NCBI GenBank assembly: GCA_937949615.1
Contig: CALEDQ010000023.1
Coordinates: forward strand, 124,001-188,000
Source: an uncultured bacterium
GTDB taxonomy: Bacteria > Muiribacteriota > Ozemobacteria > Ozemobacterales > Ozemobacteraceae
DNA: 64,000 bases
Reading direction: 5' to 3'
Every line of letters begins with the position of its first letter. The stretch's first letter is position 1. This document shows positions 33,940-43,156 of this stretch, one piece after another. The position numbers and the translations under genes are program-made. Below the pieces are notes generated by a model. The model saw nothing but the letters and a program-made list of their open reading frames with translations, searched no databases and was not told the DNA's origin.

Positions 33940-35349
33940 TTATTTTGCCGGAATAACGAGCGTCTGACCGGTTTTGATAACCTGTTTCGCTGAGAGCTTG
34001 TTGACTTTAGCGATTGCTGCGGCTGAAACTCCGTGTTTGGCTGCAATGCCAGAAAGAGTGTCACCGGATTTAACCTTGTAGGTGCGGGTTTTGCCCTTGC
34101 CTGATGTTTTTGCCGCAGCCTGAGTTTTGCGCAAAGCCGCTTTGCGTGCTCTTTCAGCCGCCGCGGTTTTGATAAAGTCCAGATAGCCGGTGTCGTAGCC
34201 TTCTTCAATGTGACCAAGAAGAAAGTCGCGGACGCCGAAGTAAAGGCCCTGGGCAAGTCTGGTTCTGGCTGTATAATTCTTGAGAATTTCGGCATCATTA
34301 AAGTTTGAAACATAGCCGAATTCGACCAGAATCGACGGCATGGCCATCGAGTGCAGAACTTTGAAGCCGGCGCGTTTGACACCGCGTGAGGTCAGTTCGA
34401 CGACCGAAGCGACGAGCTGTGCTTCGACTTTCTCTGCCAGCTGTCGGCTCTTGTTCATGGTTATTGCCTGTTTTTCTATTATTTCGCGTTTGCTTATAAC
34501 CGGGGTGGAATTGTTCATGTTGCCGGCAAAGTCGACCTGGTTTTCAGTTTCGGCAACCAGGCGCTCTGCTTCGCCAACTGCGCCTTTAGGCGATTCATAA
34601 TAAACTTCTGCGCCTCTGATGATTTTTTTCGAATTGTAGTTGACATGCAGGCTGATAAAAGCATCGGCACCCAGACGCTCGGCGATTTCGCGGCGGCGTT
34701 CGAGAGGAATGATATAATCACCGTCACGGGTAAGAATTGCCTTGAAGCGTGGGTCGCGGTCAAAATAGGCTTTAACAAGCTTACCCATGGTCATGACGTA
34801 ATTCTTTTCGATTATGCCGTTGTGCCGGGTACCTGGGTCTTCACCGCCGTGACCGGGGTCGATGACGACGATTCTGACATTGCCGGCCTTGAGGCGGTTA
34901 ACTTCAAAAAGTTCGGCATTGCGCTTCTGCATCAGAGTTGCCTGCGGTTCGCGCAGGAAAATGACAATACGGTCACCCTTTCGGTCATTCTTGGCCAGAA
35001 CGAAGGTTTTGGCTTCGACACCCTGGGGAACCCTGAAGAAAACGCGTGCGGATTTATCATCGTTCTGCTGGACAGTCAGAACTTCAAGAAATGGATTCTG
35101 GAGAGGATATCTCTGACGACCAGGCCTGAATGCACATTCTGAAATATCAAAATAAAGAGTGCCGTCACGCAGCATCGACACATCTGAAACTCGCGGAGGA
35201 GCGCTGATGTCGAGAACAACCTGAGCTTCTTCAGGACTCTGCCAGAATCTGATATCGGTGATTCTTGCTTCTTCTGCAAAAAGACTGGTAAGACAGATCA
35301 GAGCAAATGCCAGAACAAGAACGGCGCGTGTAATAATTGTTTTTTGCAC
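33940..35349 (-). CDS. AMIN-domain N-acetylmuramoyl-L-alanine amidase with LysM
   Basis: 469 residues. Signal peptide (1-25), AMIN domain (about 27-135) that targets peptidoglycan or septa, Amidase_3 catalytic domain (158-380) with H167 (DPGHGG), E181, H235 and E343, then a Lys/Ala-rich linker and a LysM domain (about 423-467, YKVKSGDTLSGIAAKHGVS). All catalytic residues are present. This layout is that of AmiC-type cell-separation amidases. GTG start at 35349. Cotranscribed with the chemoreceptor gene downstream. Confidence 0.92.
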   Translation of the reverse strand: MQKTIITRAVLVLAFALICLTSLFAEEARITDIRFWQSPEEAQVVLDISAPPRVSDVSMLRDGTLYFDISECAFRPGRQRYPLQNPFLEVLTVQQNDDKSARVFFRVPQGVEAKTFVLAKNDRKGDRIVIFLREPQATLMQKRNAELFEVNRLKAGNVRIVVIDPGHGGEDPGTRHNGIIEKNYVMTMGKLVKAYFDRDPRFKAILTRDGDYIIPLERRREIAERLGADAFISLHVNYNSKKIIRGAEVYYESPKGAVGEAERLVAETENQVDFAGNMNNSTPVISKREIIEKQAITMNKSRQLAEKVEAQLVASVVELTSRGVKRAGFKVLHSMAMPSILVEFGYVSNFNDAEILKNYTARTRLAQGLYFGVRDFLLGHIEEGYDTGYLDFIKTAAAERARKAALRKTQAAAKTSGKGKTRTYKVKSGDTLSGIAAKHGVSAAAIAKVNKLSAKQVIKTGQTLVIPAK

Positions 35350-35392
35350 AGTTTTCCAATGCCTTCAGGTGAATAGTTTTGTTTCCGCAAAG

Positions 35393-35401
35393 ATTATATC
35401 A
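35393..35401 (-). promoter_or_regulatory. Extended -10 promoter of the amidase-chemoreceptor operon
   Basis: On the minus strand TGATATAAT is a full extended -10 (TGnTATAAT). No good -35 is visible at 17 bp. The start would be near 35386, a leader of about 37 nt before the GTG at 35349. Confidence 0.55.
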
Positions 35402-35441
35402 GGTTTAACCAAATGATAAAAGCCGCCGTAAAAAAAACTTT

Positions 35442-36080
35442 TCAGAAAGAACAGGATTTGCCAAGGGCTGCGTTCAGACGGCACAAATAGTCTTTGCGGC
35501 AGATTTCTATTGCACCGAGGCTTGCGGTATGTGGTGAAATTACCTGTGAATCAAAGAGTTCGAACCCCTGCTTTTTAAGATGCTCGATCAGGAAGGCCAG
35601 CGCCATGGTCGATGCATTGCTGACCGTATGAAACATCGATTCTCCTGCAAAAAAGCCGCCAATTGCGACACCATATATTCCACCGGCCAACTGTTCACCA
35701 AGCCAGACTTCTGCACTGTGTGCATAACCCATTTTATGCAGCCGGGTGTATGCAGCTATAAATTCGGGGCTGATCCAGGTGGTCTCTCGCCCGGGAGCCG
35801 GAGCGGCGCATTCTTCCATGACCCGGGTGAAGCATTTGTCGAGACTGAAACAGAATCTGCCGCTGCGAAAAAGCCTCTGCATTCTCGTCGAAAGCCTGAA
35901 GTCTGCAATTTCAAAAATGGCTCGCGGATCCGGGCTCCACCAAGAAATCGGTCGTACCGTCCAGGGGAAAATGCCGCTGCGGTAGGCCTTTAACAGAGTT
36001 TCCGGCCGCAGGTCGCCACCTACTGCCAGCAGGCCATCATCATCGGCATTTTCTGGGTCTGGAAAAACGACTTCGTACAT
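35442..36080 (-). CDS. aat: Leucyl/phenylalanyl-tRNA-protein transferase
   Basis: 212 residues. Transfers Leu or Phe from tRNA to proteins with N-terminal Arg or Lys, making N-degrons for ClpS/ClpAP. Family motifs are clear: GLLAVGGDLRPETLLKAYRSGIFPW at the N-terminus, WWSPDPRAI, and GGIYGVAIGGFFAGESMF in the catalytic core, with FDSQVISPHTASLGA following. A little shorter than E. coli Aat (234). ATG at 36080. No clpS or clpA in the window. Confidence 0.95.
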   Translation of the reverse strand: MYEVVFPDPENADDDGLLAVGGDLRPETLLKAYRSGIFPWTVRPISWWSPDPRAIFEIADFRLSTRMQRLFRSGRFCFSLDKCFTRVMEECAAPAPGRETTWISPEFIAAYTRLHKMGYAHSAEVWLGEQLAGGIYGVAIGGFFAGESMFHTVSNASTMALAFLIEHLKKQGFELFDSQVISPHTASLGAIEICRKDYLCRLNAALGKSCSF

Positions 36081-36104
36081 GCGGGGGATTTTAACACAGT
36101 TTTT

Positions 36105-36146
36105 CTCAAAAGAAAAACAGGGCCCCCGTTTTACGGGAACCCTGTT
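36105..36146 (-). terminator. Intrinsic terminator after the metallo-beta-lactamase fusion gene
   Basis: On the minus strand AACAGGG and CCCGT pair with ACGGG and CCCTGTT (36116-36146), with a T-rich tract at 36117-36108. It lies 22 bases past the stop at 36168. Confidence 0.75.
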
Positions 36147-36167
36147 CTGGTTTTGCAGGAAAGTGCG

Positions 36168-38684
36168 TCAGTTGCCTCTGTGCAGGTCTTCGAACTTGTA
36201 GACGTCGTTGATCTGCATCTTCAGCTGGTCTACGGTCGAGCTGTTGAATTCATTCAGCATGCTGCTGATATCACTGAGCGCGCCACGGTCATAGTCGACT
36301 TCACGTCTGACTTTTTTCATGACTGTCTTCGACAAAGCTTCATAGCGTTCCGCTCTGATTTCCGGGTCAGATTCATTTTCGAGTTCGGCAATGTATCTGA
36401 CGAGAGATTTAACGTTCTTTTCTTTACCGAGGCTGAGCCAGTAAATCACGTTGCGATTGAACTGAGGAGTGGTCAGGTCGCCCGGGCTGCTGTAGAAGTT
36501 ATCCTGGTAGAACGGTTCGCCAACGCAGGCTACGCGGCCGAATCCAAGGTCTTCTGCTGCAGCGATCGGGATCGGCAGCAGCGGTGTGTGGCTGGCGTAA
36601 ATGTAACCATCACCCATGGCATCTGATTCTGTGTTGTAAGAATCTTCGTCGCCGGTGGCCAGCAGGAAGAGATTTTTGGAGCCTTTAAGGCCTTTGTTCT
36701 GCGAATCGATCAGGGTGCAGGCACTTCTGATGAGCAGCTTTTTAACATCTTTACCGGTGACCGCTTCGGTCGGGAAAACGTCGATGAAAGCGCGCCACGG
36801 CGGCCCGATGTTGTCGGTCGGGTCACAGGCCTGGTCGTCATTAAAGCGAATTTTGCTGCCGACACCCTTGAGAATCGAGTTCAGCATGTCGGGATTCGAC
36901 AGGTTGCGGTAGTCTGACTGGGCAAACATCATCAGTGAACCACCACCAGAAACAAATTTTTTCAGGGCGGTAACTTCTTCTGATTTGAAATCTACGGTCG
37001 GGTGGGGGAAGAGGATTACAAAAGCGTCTTTGATGCTATCAAAAGTGATCGCTTTTGAAATGCTGCGCATCTGGAAACCATAATTCTGGAAGAGGTCCAT
37101 TTTCATGCCGGCGAAACGGCCGGTGAAATAATCCTTGTTGCCGTGGGCACAATCGACCAGAAGGATTTTGGCCATGATTTCGATGTTGATAGATGCGGTA
37201 TCGATAATGGTTTTGCCCTGCTTCAGGACGGCAATTATTTCTACCGGGCCGATCCAGTCGATCTGGGTCGGAAGAATCGCTTCGAGGGCAGAGCCAGCCG
37301 GGATACTGTCGAAGGCAACCTTGTCGATAAGGTTCGATTCATCCATGGCTGAATGATAAACTTCGAGAGTAAGGGCTTTCGACGGGGCTTCAGCGGGGTT
37401 CTGCACCGGAACCAGAATCTTGAAGGGGTGCTTCATATAGAGCCGGTCATAATTAGTGGTAACCTTGCTGATTTTGGGAAGCGGGTCGCCATTACCAGCC
37501 GGAGTATCTATAGTTCCTTCAAAGGTGATGAGCTTTTCGGGTTCGCGGGGGTCTTTTGAAACAGCCTGGAACTTGTAGGTAGTCGAAGGAGTGAGGCCGG
37601 TCAGCGTGACGGTATGAATCTTTGCACCATGAACTGATTCTTTAGTCTGGCTGAGCGAGCTGGTGCCATAACTGACCATGGTGGTTGCCGGGCGGTTGGT
37701 TTCCCACTGGAGGGTGGCTGAATTGGCGGTGAGAGAAATAACTTTTGGCTTCGAAGCAAATTCGAGAGGGCTGTTATTGGTTATGAAAGTAAGGGTTTTG
37801 CCGTCGGTATAGCTTTCGACGGTTCCGTCATTGTCGGTTCTGAAAACCTTCATTTTGTAGTAGTCATAGATGTCGAGAACAGTCTGGGTCGGGTGACCGA
37901 AGGAATTGCCCTTGCCGGCGCTGATTACACCGTATTCGGGCTGGACGATATCCATGAATGCGTGCATTGAAGAGGTTTTGCTGCCATGATGACCAGATTT
38001 GAGAACAGTGCTGGCAAGTTTTTTGCCGTGCATGCTGATCATGTCGGTTTCAGATTTTTTCTCGGCGTCACCGGTGAACAGATAGCTGATACTGCCGGCT
38101 GTAGCTTTGATAACGATTGAAAGTTCGTTCGGGTTGGTCTTGAGGGTATCGGAAGGGGGAACTTCATCACGATTGACGTCACAGTTGAGAACTTCTGCCT
38201 TGATACCTTTGCCCCAGTCGAGCATTTCGCCAAGTTTAGCCTTGCGGTAGGGGATTTTCTTGTCAAGAATCAGGGTGCGAAGCTGGGCATAGATAAGGGC
38301 ATCGTTGCCACCCTTGGTTGTTTCGCCTTCTGATGAGATTTCAGAGTCATTTGAATAAACGAATTCACCGAATTCAAAATCTTTTACCAGGTCGATAAAG
38401 CCGCCAAAATGGTCACGGTGCGGGTGGGTAATGATGGCCTGGTCGATTCTCTTGATCCCTTCCTTTTTCAGGTAGGGAATGATGTATCTGATGGCGGCAT
38501 TGCGATTGTCATCGCCGGCATCGATCATTACAGTCTTCTCAGCAGAGCGGATCAGAAGACAGTCGCCCTGATGTACATCCAGGAAGGTAACTCTCAGGAG
38601 GGGCGCTTCGTTTGCGAATGCGGCCGAAACCAGCATCACTGCAAGGATCAGCAGCAGTCCCATCCGCGCGATTCTTTGATTCAT
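36168..38684 (-). CDS. Secreted metallo-beta-lactamase (ComEC-C-like) fused to Fn3 and a C-terminal domain
   Basis: 838 residues. Signal peptide (1-24). A ComEC/Rec2 C-terminal-type metallo-beta-lactamase domain (about 28-290) has THPHRDHFGG (H87, H89, D91, H92), LFTGDAE and SGHHGSKTSS. A fibronectin type III module (about 305-395) follows, then a second beta domain, and a Rossmann-like domain (about 495-760) with LLVDCAHGNKDYF and VSGGGSLMMFAQ, like the GATase-type/DUF4350 group. A helical tail ends it. It has no ComEC membrane domain, so it is not itself a DNA channel; the substrate may be nucleic acid or phosphodiester. Strong AAGGAG ribosome site and its own promoter. Confidence 0.72.
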   Translation of the reverse strand: MNQRIARMGLLLILAVMLVSAAFANEAPLLRVTFLDVHQGDCLLIRSAEKTVMIDAGDDNRNAAIRYIIPYLKKEGIKRIDQAIITHPHRDHFGGFIDLVKDFEFGEFVYSNDSEISSEGETTKGGNDALIYAQLRTLILDKKIPYRKAKLGEMLDWGKGIKAEVLNCDVNRDEVPPSDTLKTNPNELSIVIKATAGSISYLFTGDAEKKSETDMISMHGKKLASTVLKSGHHGSKTSSMHAFMDIVQPEYGVISAGKGNSFGHPTQTVLDIYDYYKMKVFRTDNDGTVESYTDGKTLTFITNNSPLEFASKPKVISLTANSATLQWETNRPATTMVSYGTSSLSQTKESVHGAKIHTVTLTGLTPSTTYKFQAVSKDPREPEKLITFEGTIDTPAGNGDPLPKISKVTTNYDRLYMKHPFKILVPVQNPAEAPSKALTLEVYHSAMDESNLIDKVAFDSIPAGSALEAILPTQIDWIGPVEIIAVLKQGKTIIDTASINIEIMAKILLVDCAHGNKDYFTGRFAGMKMDLFQNYGFQMRSISKAITFDSIKDAFVILFPHPTVDFKSEEVTALKKFVSGGGSLMMFAQSDYRNLSNPDMLNSILKGVGSKIRFNDDQACDPTDNIGPPWRAFIDVFPTEAVTGKDVKKLLIRSACTLIDSQNKGLKGSKNLFLLATGDEDSYNTESDAMGDGYIYASHTPLLPIPIAAAEDLGFGRVACVGEPFYQDNFYSSPGDLTTPQFNRNVIYWLSLGKEKNVKSLVRYIAELENESDPEIRAERYEALSKTVMKKVRREVDYDRGALSDISSMLNEFNSSTVDQLKMQINDVYKFEDLHRGN

Positions 38685-38751
38685 ACTCTTATACTCCTTA
38701 TAACGCGCCTGAATTACAGGAATGATAGCAAACCTGTCATACGTTTAATAA

Positions 38752-38780
38752 ATTCTACTGACAAAACAAGAAGGTGTCAA
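38752..38780 (-). promoter_or_regulatory. Sigma-70 promoter of the metallo-beta-lactamase fusion gene
   Basis: On the minus strand TTGACA (38780-38775), 17 bp, TAGAAT (38757-38752). Eleven of twelve consensus bases. Start near 38745, leader about 60 nt to the ATG at 38684. Confidence 0.8.
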
Positions 38781-38846
38781 TGGCAGGCAAAAATAAAAAA
38801 AACTGCTGTGTACACGATTCTTGAAGAGCTTCTACAAAGATGCCTG

Positions 38847-38881
38847 TAAAAAATCCCGGTCAGATTTTGTCTGCCCGGGAT
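38847..38881 (-). terminator. Intrinsic terminator after nrdJ
   Basis: On the minus strand ATCCCGG pairs with CCGGGAT (38881-38875 with 38859-38853) with an inner CAGA/TCTG, followed by six T. 28 bases past the nrdJ stop. Confidence 0.85.
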
Positions 38882-38909
38882 CTTTTATTTTCAATCCTGA
38901 AAAGTTAAT

Positions 38910-41207
38910 TTATCCGCATTTGGAAAAACCACAATATTTGCAGATAACACAACCGCCATCGTGTTCAAGACCTTCACCGCATTCGGGGCAGACTGCACCT
39001 GGCTCGGGGTTGTCGAGAAGCAGATCTTTTTTCCCTGAGGGGCGGCTTTCAGCCTGAGGTGCCGCATTTTTGGCAAAGGTGTCTTTGGCGCTGAGGTGAT
39101 ATTGCTCGATTGCCTTGCCGATCGCATCGGGGCAGGAAAGAACTTTGATGCCGCCGGACATTGCGCCTTTCTTCAGGGTTGACATGCATCTGATGCCCTT
39201 GAGCTGATCGATGATTTCCTGAACGTCGATGCCGGCGCGCAGGGCCATCGATACAAGTCTGGCCGCAGCCTCTGACTGCGATGGACAGCCGCCGTTGCGG
39301 CCAAGACTGGTGAATACTTCACAGATGCCTCTTTCGTCGCTGTTAACTGTTACATAAAGATTGCCGCAGCCGATTTTTACGCGTTCAGTGACGCCTACGG
39401 TGCGTTCTGGCCGTGCCCTCGGAGTTACCCTTGGTGCTTCAGCGGCAGCCGTTGATTTGCCCTTCTGGCCTTTGCCGACATTGAGTACCTGTTCCTCGCG
39501 TGAACCGTCGCGGTAAACGGTGACGCCTTTGCAGTTGAGAGTATGAGCAAGCTTGAAAACCGTTTCGACGTCCTTTTTAGTGGCTTCGAAGGGGAAATTG
39601 ACCGTTTTGCTGACCGCGTTGTCGGTATGCTTCTGAAAAGCCGCCTGCATGCGTATATGCCATTCAGGCGAAATATTGTGGCTGGTGACGAAAACTCTGG
39701 CCACATCTTCGGGAATCTGTGAAAAACCCTTGAGATTTCCGTGGTGCGCGATTTTTTCCATCAGATCTTCAGAATAGAAGCCGCGTTCACGGGCTACTCT
39801 GATAAAATCATTGTGCACTTCAAGCAGCTTCTCATTATCCATGACATGCTTTTCGTAAGCAATCGCGAAAAGGGGCTCAACGCCGCTTGAGCAGCCGGAA
39901 ATCAAACTGATTGTACCGGTCGGGGCAATGGTGGTAACTGTCGCATTGCGCATCGGCGGCATTTTTTTCTCTGAAAAAATCGACCGGTCATAATTGGGGA
40001 AGGGGCCGCGCTCTTTGGCAAGCTCCTGAGAAGCTGACCATGATTCGCGTTTGATGAAGCCCATGACAGAATCAGCAAGTTCAAGAGCCTTTTCCGAATC
40101 ATAGGGCAGATTCATCTTGATAAGCATATCGGCCCAGCCCATTACTCCCAGACCTATCTTGCGATTGGCTTTCGTCGTTTTGTCTATTTCAGGGATCGGG
40201 TAGCGGTTCTGATCGATGACATTGTCGAGAAAACGCACCGTCAGATGTACGATTTCGCGCAGGCGGTTGAAATCAACTTCGGTTTTGTTCTCTTTGTTAG
40301 TGACAAAACGCGCCAGATTGATCGAGCCCAGGTTGCACGATTCATAGGGTAAAAGTGGCTGCTCACCGCATGGATTGGTGGATTCAATAGCGCCAACCGC
40401 CGGGGTGGGCTGATAACGATTGATACGATCGATGAAAACGATGCCTGGTTCACCATTGCGCCATGCACGCTCAACGATCATGTGAAAAACCTTGCTGGCT
40501 TTGAGCGAGTGCACGACTTCTTTTGACCGCGGATTGATGAGGTTATATTCGCCGTCCCGTTCCAGTGCTTCCATGAAAACGTCGGTTATGGCGATCGAAA
40601 TATTGAAATTGGTAAGTTCGTCGTTCTTTTCTTTGCAGGTAATGAAATCAAGAATATCCGGGTGGTCGACCCGCAGAATTCCCATGTTGGCACCGCGTCT
40701 GGTGCCGCCCTGCTTTATGGTTTCTGTGGCGACGTTGAAAACCTTCATGAAGGAAATCGGCCCTGAGCTGACACCGCTCGTTGATGATACCAGGTCGTTT
40801 GCCGGGCGCAGACGCGAGAAACTGAAGCCGGTGCCACCGCCTGATTTGTGAATCAACGCGGCATTCTTGACCGCATCAAAAATGCCTTCCATTGAATCTT
40901 CGACCGGCAGAACGAAACAGGCAGAAAGCTGCCCAAGTTCTTTGCCGGCATTCATCAGGGTCGGGCTGTTCGGCAGAAAATCAAGGTCGGTCATGATCCG
41001 GTAAAATTCATTTTCAAGCTGTTCAACCGTATATCTGCTGTTGTGATAATTGTTTTCGGCAGAGGCAATGGCATGGGCAACACGCCTGAACAGTTCTTCA
41101 ATGGTTTCGGTAGGCTTTCCGTCGGGGCCTCTTGTCAGATAGCGCTTTGCCAGAACTTTCTGAGCGTTCGGAGAAAAACGGTGCGAAATAGTGGTAGTTG
41201 GATTCAT
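38910..41207 (-). CDS. nrdJ: Adenosylcobalamin-dependent (class II) ribonucleotide reductase
   Basis: 765 residues. Reduces ribonucleotides with B12 and works with or without oxygen. The catalytic NxCxE motif is N278/C280/E282, and the redox pair is C97 (SACFVLP) and C291, with the same spacing as in the Thermotoga enzyme. The C-terminus has a zinc-ribbon-like CPECGEGLEHDGGCVICKYCG tail. No nrdAB or nrdDG is in the window. A hairpin (41248-41265) separates it from aroB. AAGGATG ribosome site before the ATG at 41207. No cobalamin riboswitch fits in the 71-bp gap. Confidence 0.96.
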   Translation of the reverse strand: MNPTTTISHRFSPNAQKVLAKRYLTRGPDGKPTETIEELFRRVAHAIASAENNYHNSRYTVEQLENEFYRIMTDLDFLPNSPTLMNAGKELGQLSACFVLPVEDSMEGIFDAVKNAALIHKSGGGTGFSFSRLRPANDLVSSTSGVSSGPISFMKVFNVATETIKQGGTRRGANMGILRVDHPDILDFITCKEKNDELTNFNISIAITDVFMEALERDGEYNLINPRSKEVVHSLKASKVFHMIVERAWRNGEPGIVFIDRINRYQPTPAVGAIESTNPCGEQPLLPYESCNLGSINLARFVTNKENKTEVDFNRLREIVHLTVRFLDNVIDQNRYPIPEIDKTTKANRKIGLGVMGWADMLIKMNLPYDSEKALELADSVMGFIKRESWSASQELAKERGPFPNYDRSIFSEKKMPPMRNATVTTIAPTGTISLISGCSSGVEPLFAIAYEKHVMDNEKLLEVHNDFIRVARERGFYSEDLMEKIAHHGNLKGFSQIPEDVARVFVTSHNISPEWHIRMQAAFQKHTDNAVSKTVNFPFEATKKDVETVFKLAHTLNCKGVTVYRDGSREEQVLNVGKGQKGKSTAAAEAPRVTPRARPERTVGVTERVKIGCGNLYVTVNSDERGICEVFTSLGRNGGCPSQSEAAARLVSMALRAGIDVQEIIDQLKGIRCMSTLKKGAMSGGIKVLSCPDAIGKAIEQYHLSAKDTFAKNAAPQAESRPSGKKDLLLDNPEPGAVCPECGEGLEHDGGCVICKYCGFSKCG

Positions 41208-41278
41208 TACGGCATCCTTATTTTTGTTGATGTTTTTTTTATGTAAGGCTGAAACGCTTTTCAGCTGTGCATGCAGAA

Positions 41279-42370
41279 TCAGATATTCATGGCCGAGGTA
41301 AAAAAGTCATCGATTTTTTCGGACTCGACCTTATGAAGCATGGTTTTGCCAAGAGAAACTGGCAGGATAAACTGGTACCCCGTCTGACTTTTTTTCTTAT
41401 CCTGAGCAAGATTATTTAAAATTTCTTTTTTTTCAAGTTCATTCGGAATTTTTGTCGGAAGATTGAATTCGGTCAAAATTGCCCTGAGAGCTTCAGAATA
41501 ATCTTCTTCAAGAATTCCGCTGGAGGTGGCGGCTTTGATGGCCATCAGCATGCCAAGCCCGACGGCTTCGCCATGATGCAGTCTGATAAAGTTACCAGCT
41601 CCCTCGAGTGCATGCCCGAAGGTGTGCCCGAAGTTAAGATGGTTGCGGATACTCGTATCGAGCTCGTCATTCGCCACAAAAGATTTTTTAATGTGAATTG
41701 AGCGCCTGATAAGGCGCTGCATCAAGGGCAACTGCTTTGACTTTATCTCGCTCATGTGTTTGAAAATGAAGCGGAAATAAGCAGAATCAGCTATTGCACC
41801 GTGCTTCACCGCTTCTACCAGGCCGTATGACAGCTGATTGAGCGGCAGGGTGCGCAGAACGGCAACATCGATTGCGGTAAGCAGCGGCTGATAGAAGGTG
41901 CCCGCAAGATTTTTGCCCTGTTCGAGGTTGACGCCGTTTTTGCCGCCGATACTGGCATCGACCATCGCGAGAAGCGAGGTGGGAACAAGAACCAGCGGCA
42001 GTCCGCGTTTGTAGATCGATGCGACATAACCCGTCAGGTCGCAGACAACGCCGCCGCCCAGGCCGATCAACGGGCAGTCGCGGTCCATGCCGCTGGCACT
42101 GAGGCTCTTGATAATGTCGAGTGCAGTCTCGAAAGTTTTGAATTTTTCGCCGTCAGGCACGATGATCTCGTGCACGGAAAAACCGCGTGAACGCAGTTCT
42201 GAAGCCAGTGGTGGCAGATACCATCTGGCGATGGTTTCATTGGTAATAATGGCGCAGTGGCGGGCGACTCTGAAGCGCAGCAGTCTTGAAACGGTTTCTT
42301 TGACGATATCGTTGCCGAGAATTATTTCGTTGGTGCTGTGGCGCTTGAAGACGAGTCGTTGGGTTTCCAT
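41279..42370 (-). CDS. aroB: 3-dehydroquinate synthase
   Basis: 363 residues. Second step of the shikimate pathway, DAHP to 3-dehydroquinate, NAD- and metal-dependent. Motifs: GLGGGVVCDLTGYVASIYKRG, PTSLLAMVDASIGGKNGVN, GLVEAVKHGAI and the metal-binding histidines in NFGHTFGHALE and HHGEAVGLG. Full length. ATG at 42370, directly at the end of tatD. The protein ends at 41279, followed by a hairpin without T-run. Cotranscribed with metG and tatD upstream. Confidence 0.96.
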   Translation of the reverse strand: METQRLVFKRHSTNEIILGNDIVKETVSRLLRFRVARHCAIITNETIARWYLPPLASELRSRGFSVHEIIVPDGEKFKTFETALDIIKSLSASGMDRDCPLIGLGGGVVCDLTGYVASIYKRGLPLVLVPTSLLAMVDASIGGKNGVNLEQGKNLAGTFYQPLLTAIDVAVLRTLPLNQLSYGLVEAVKHGAIADSAYFRFIFKHMSEIKSKQLPLMQRLIRRSIHIKKSFVANDELDTSIRNHLNFGHTFGHALEGAGNFIRLHHGEAVGLGMLMAIKAATSSGILEEDYSEALRAILTEFNLPTKIPNELEKKEILNNLAQDKKKSQTGYQFILPVSLGKTMLHKVESEKIDDFFTSAMNI

Positions 42371-43156
42371 TCAGTTGCCTGCCTTTGTTCCGAACAGTTC
42401 GATTGCGTTATGATTGAGAATTTCTGCCATTGCCGTGCTCGAAAGCCGTCTGACCTTCGCCATCTGTTCAAGAGTAGAAGTCAGATAGGCCGGTTCGTTG
42501 CGCTTGCCTCTTTTAAACTGCGGCGCAAGATAGGGGCAGTCAGTTTCAAGGTGAATACGGTTTGCCGGCAGAAACCCGAATACTTCGCGGGTAAGGTCTG
42601 ATTTGGGAAAGGTCAGGGCGCCGCCGATCGAAAAATGAAAGTCCATTTCGACTGCCCGTCTGGCAATGTCGAGATCGCCGGAGAAACAGTGCAACAAAAC
42701 CTTGGCCGGCGCCGGCAGCCCGGCGATGGCCTCGAAAAATTCGTCATAGGCTTCCCTGACATGAATGATTGCAGGCATCTGCAGTTCAGCCGCCAGTTGC
42801 CAGAGTTCTTTGAAAACCTTGATCTGCACATCGCGCGGCGAAAAATCGTAATGAAAATCGATGCCGATTTCACCGATGCCGAGAACCCCTGGCGCACTGG
42901 CCAGAGACTTCAGCTCAGCAACTGAGTTTTCGTTGAACGAAGAGGCCTCGTGCGGGTGAATGCCGATCAGGGCAAGGCAGCCGGGGTATTTTGCGGCAAT
43001 CTCGACGGCCCGGCGTGAATCGGCGAGGGTGGTGCCGGCATTGACGATGCGGGTAACGCCGGCGCTTTTCGCGCGCTTAACCACGTCGGGCAGATCGTCT
43101 GCAAATTTTTCATCCTGCAGATGGGCGTGAACGTCGATAAGCCTGAAGTCAGACAT
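42371..43156 (-). CDS. TatD-family metal-dependent deoxyribonuclease
   Basis: 261 residues, TIM-barrel hydrolase with metal ligands H10 and H12 (DVHAHLQ), GEIGID (Glu), IHVREAYDE (His), HCFSGD (His) and LETDCPYL (Asp). TatD proteins act as 3'-5' DNases or on D-aminoacyl-tRNA; the exact role here is open. ATG overlaps the metG stop by one base (TAATG), a common metG-tatD arrangement across bacteria. AroB follows at once. Confidence 0.93.
   Translation of the reverse strand: MSDFRLIDVHAHLQDEKFADDLPDVVKRAKSAGVTRIVNAGTTLADSRRAVEIAAKYPGCLALIGIHPHEASSFNENSVAELKSLASAPGVLGIGEIGIDFHYDFSPRDVQIKVFKELWQLAAELQMPAIIHVREAYDEFFEAIAGLPAPAKVLLHCFSGDLDIARRAVEMDFHFSIGGALTFPKSDLTREVFGFLPANRIHLETDCPYLAPQFKRGKRNEPAYLTSTLEQMAKVRRLSSTAMAEILNHNAIELFGTKAGN

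Noticed and set aside
41248..41265. Hairpin between aroB and nrdJ as a terminator or riboswitch
   Set aside because: A 7-bp stem with no T-run on the minus strand; the gap is too short for a cobalamin riboswitch.
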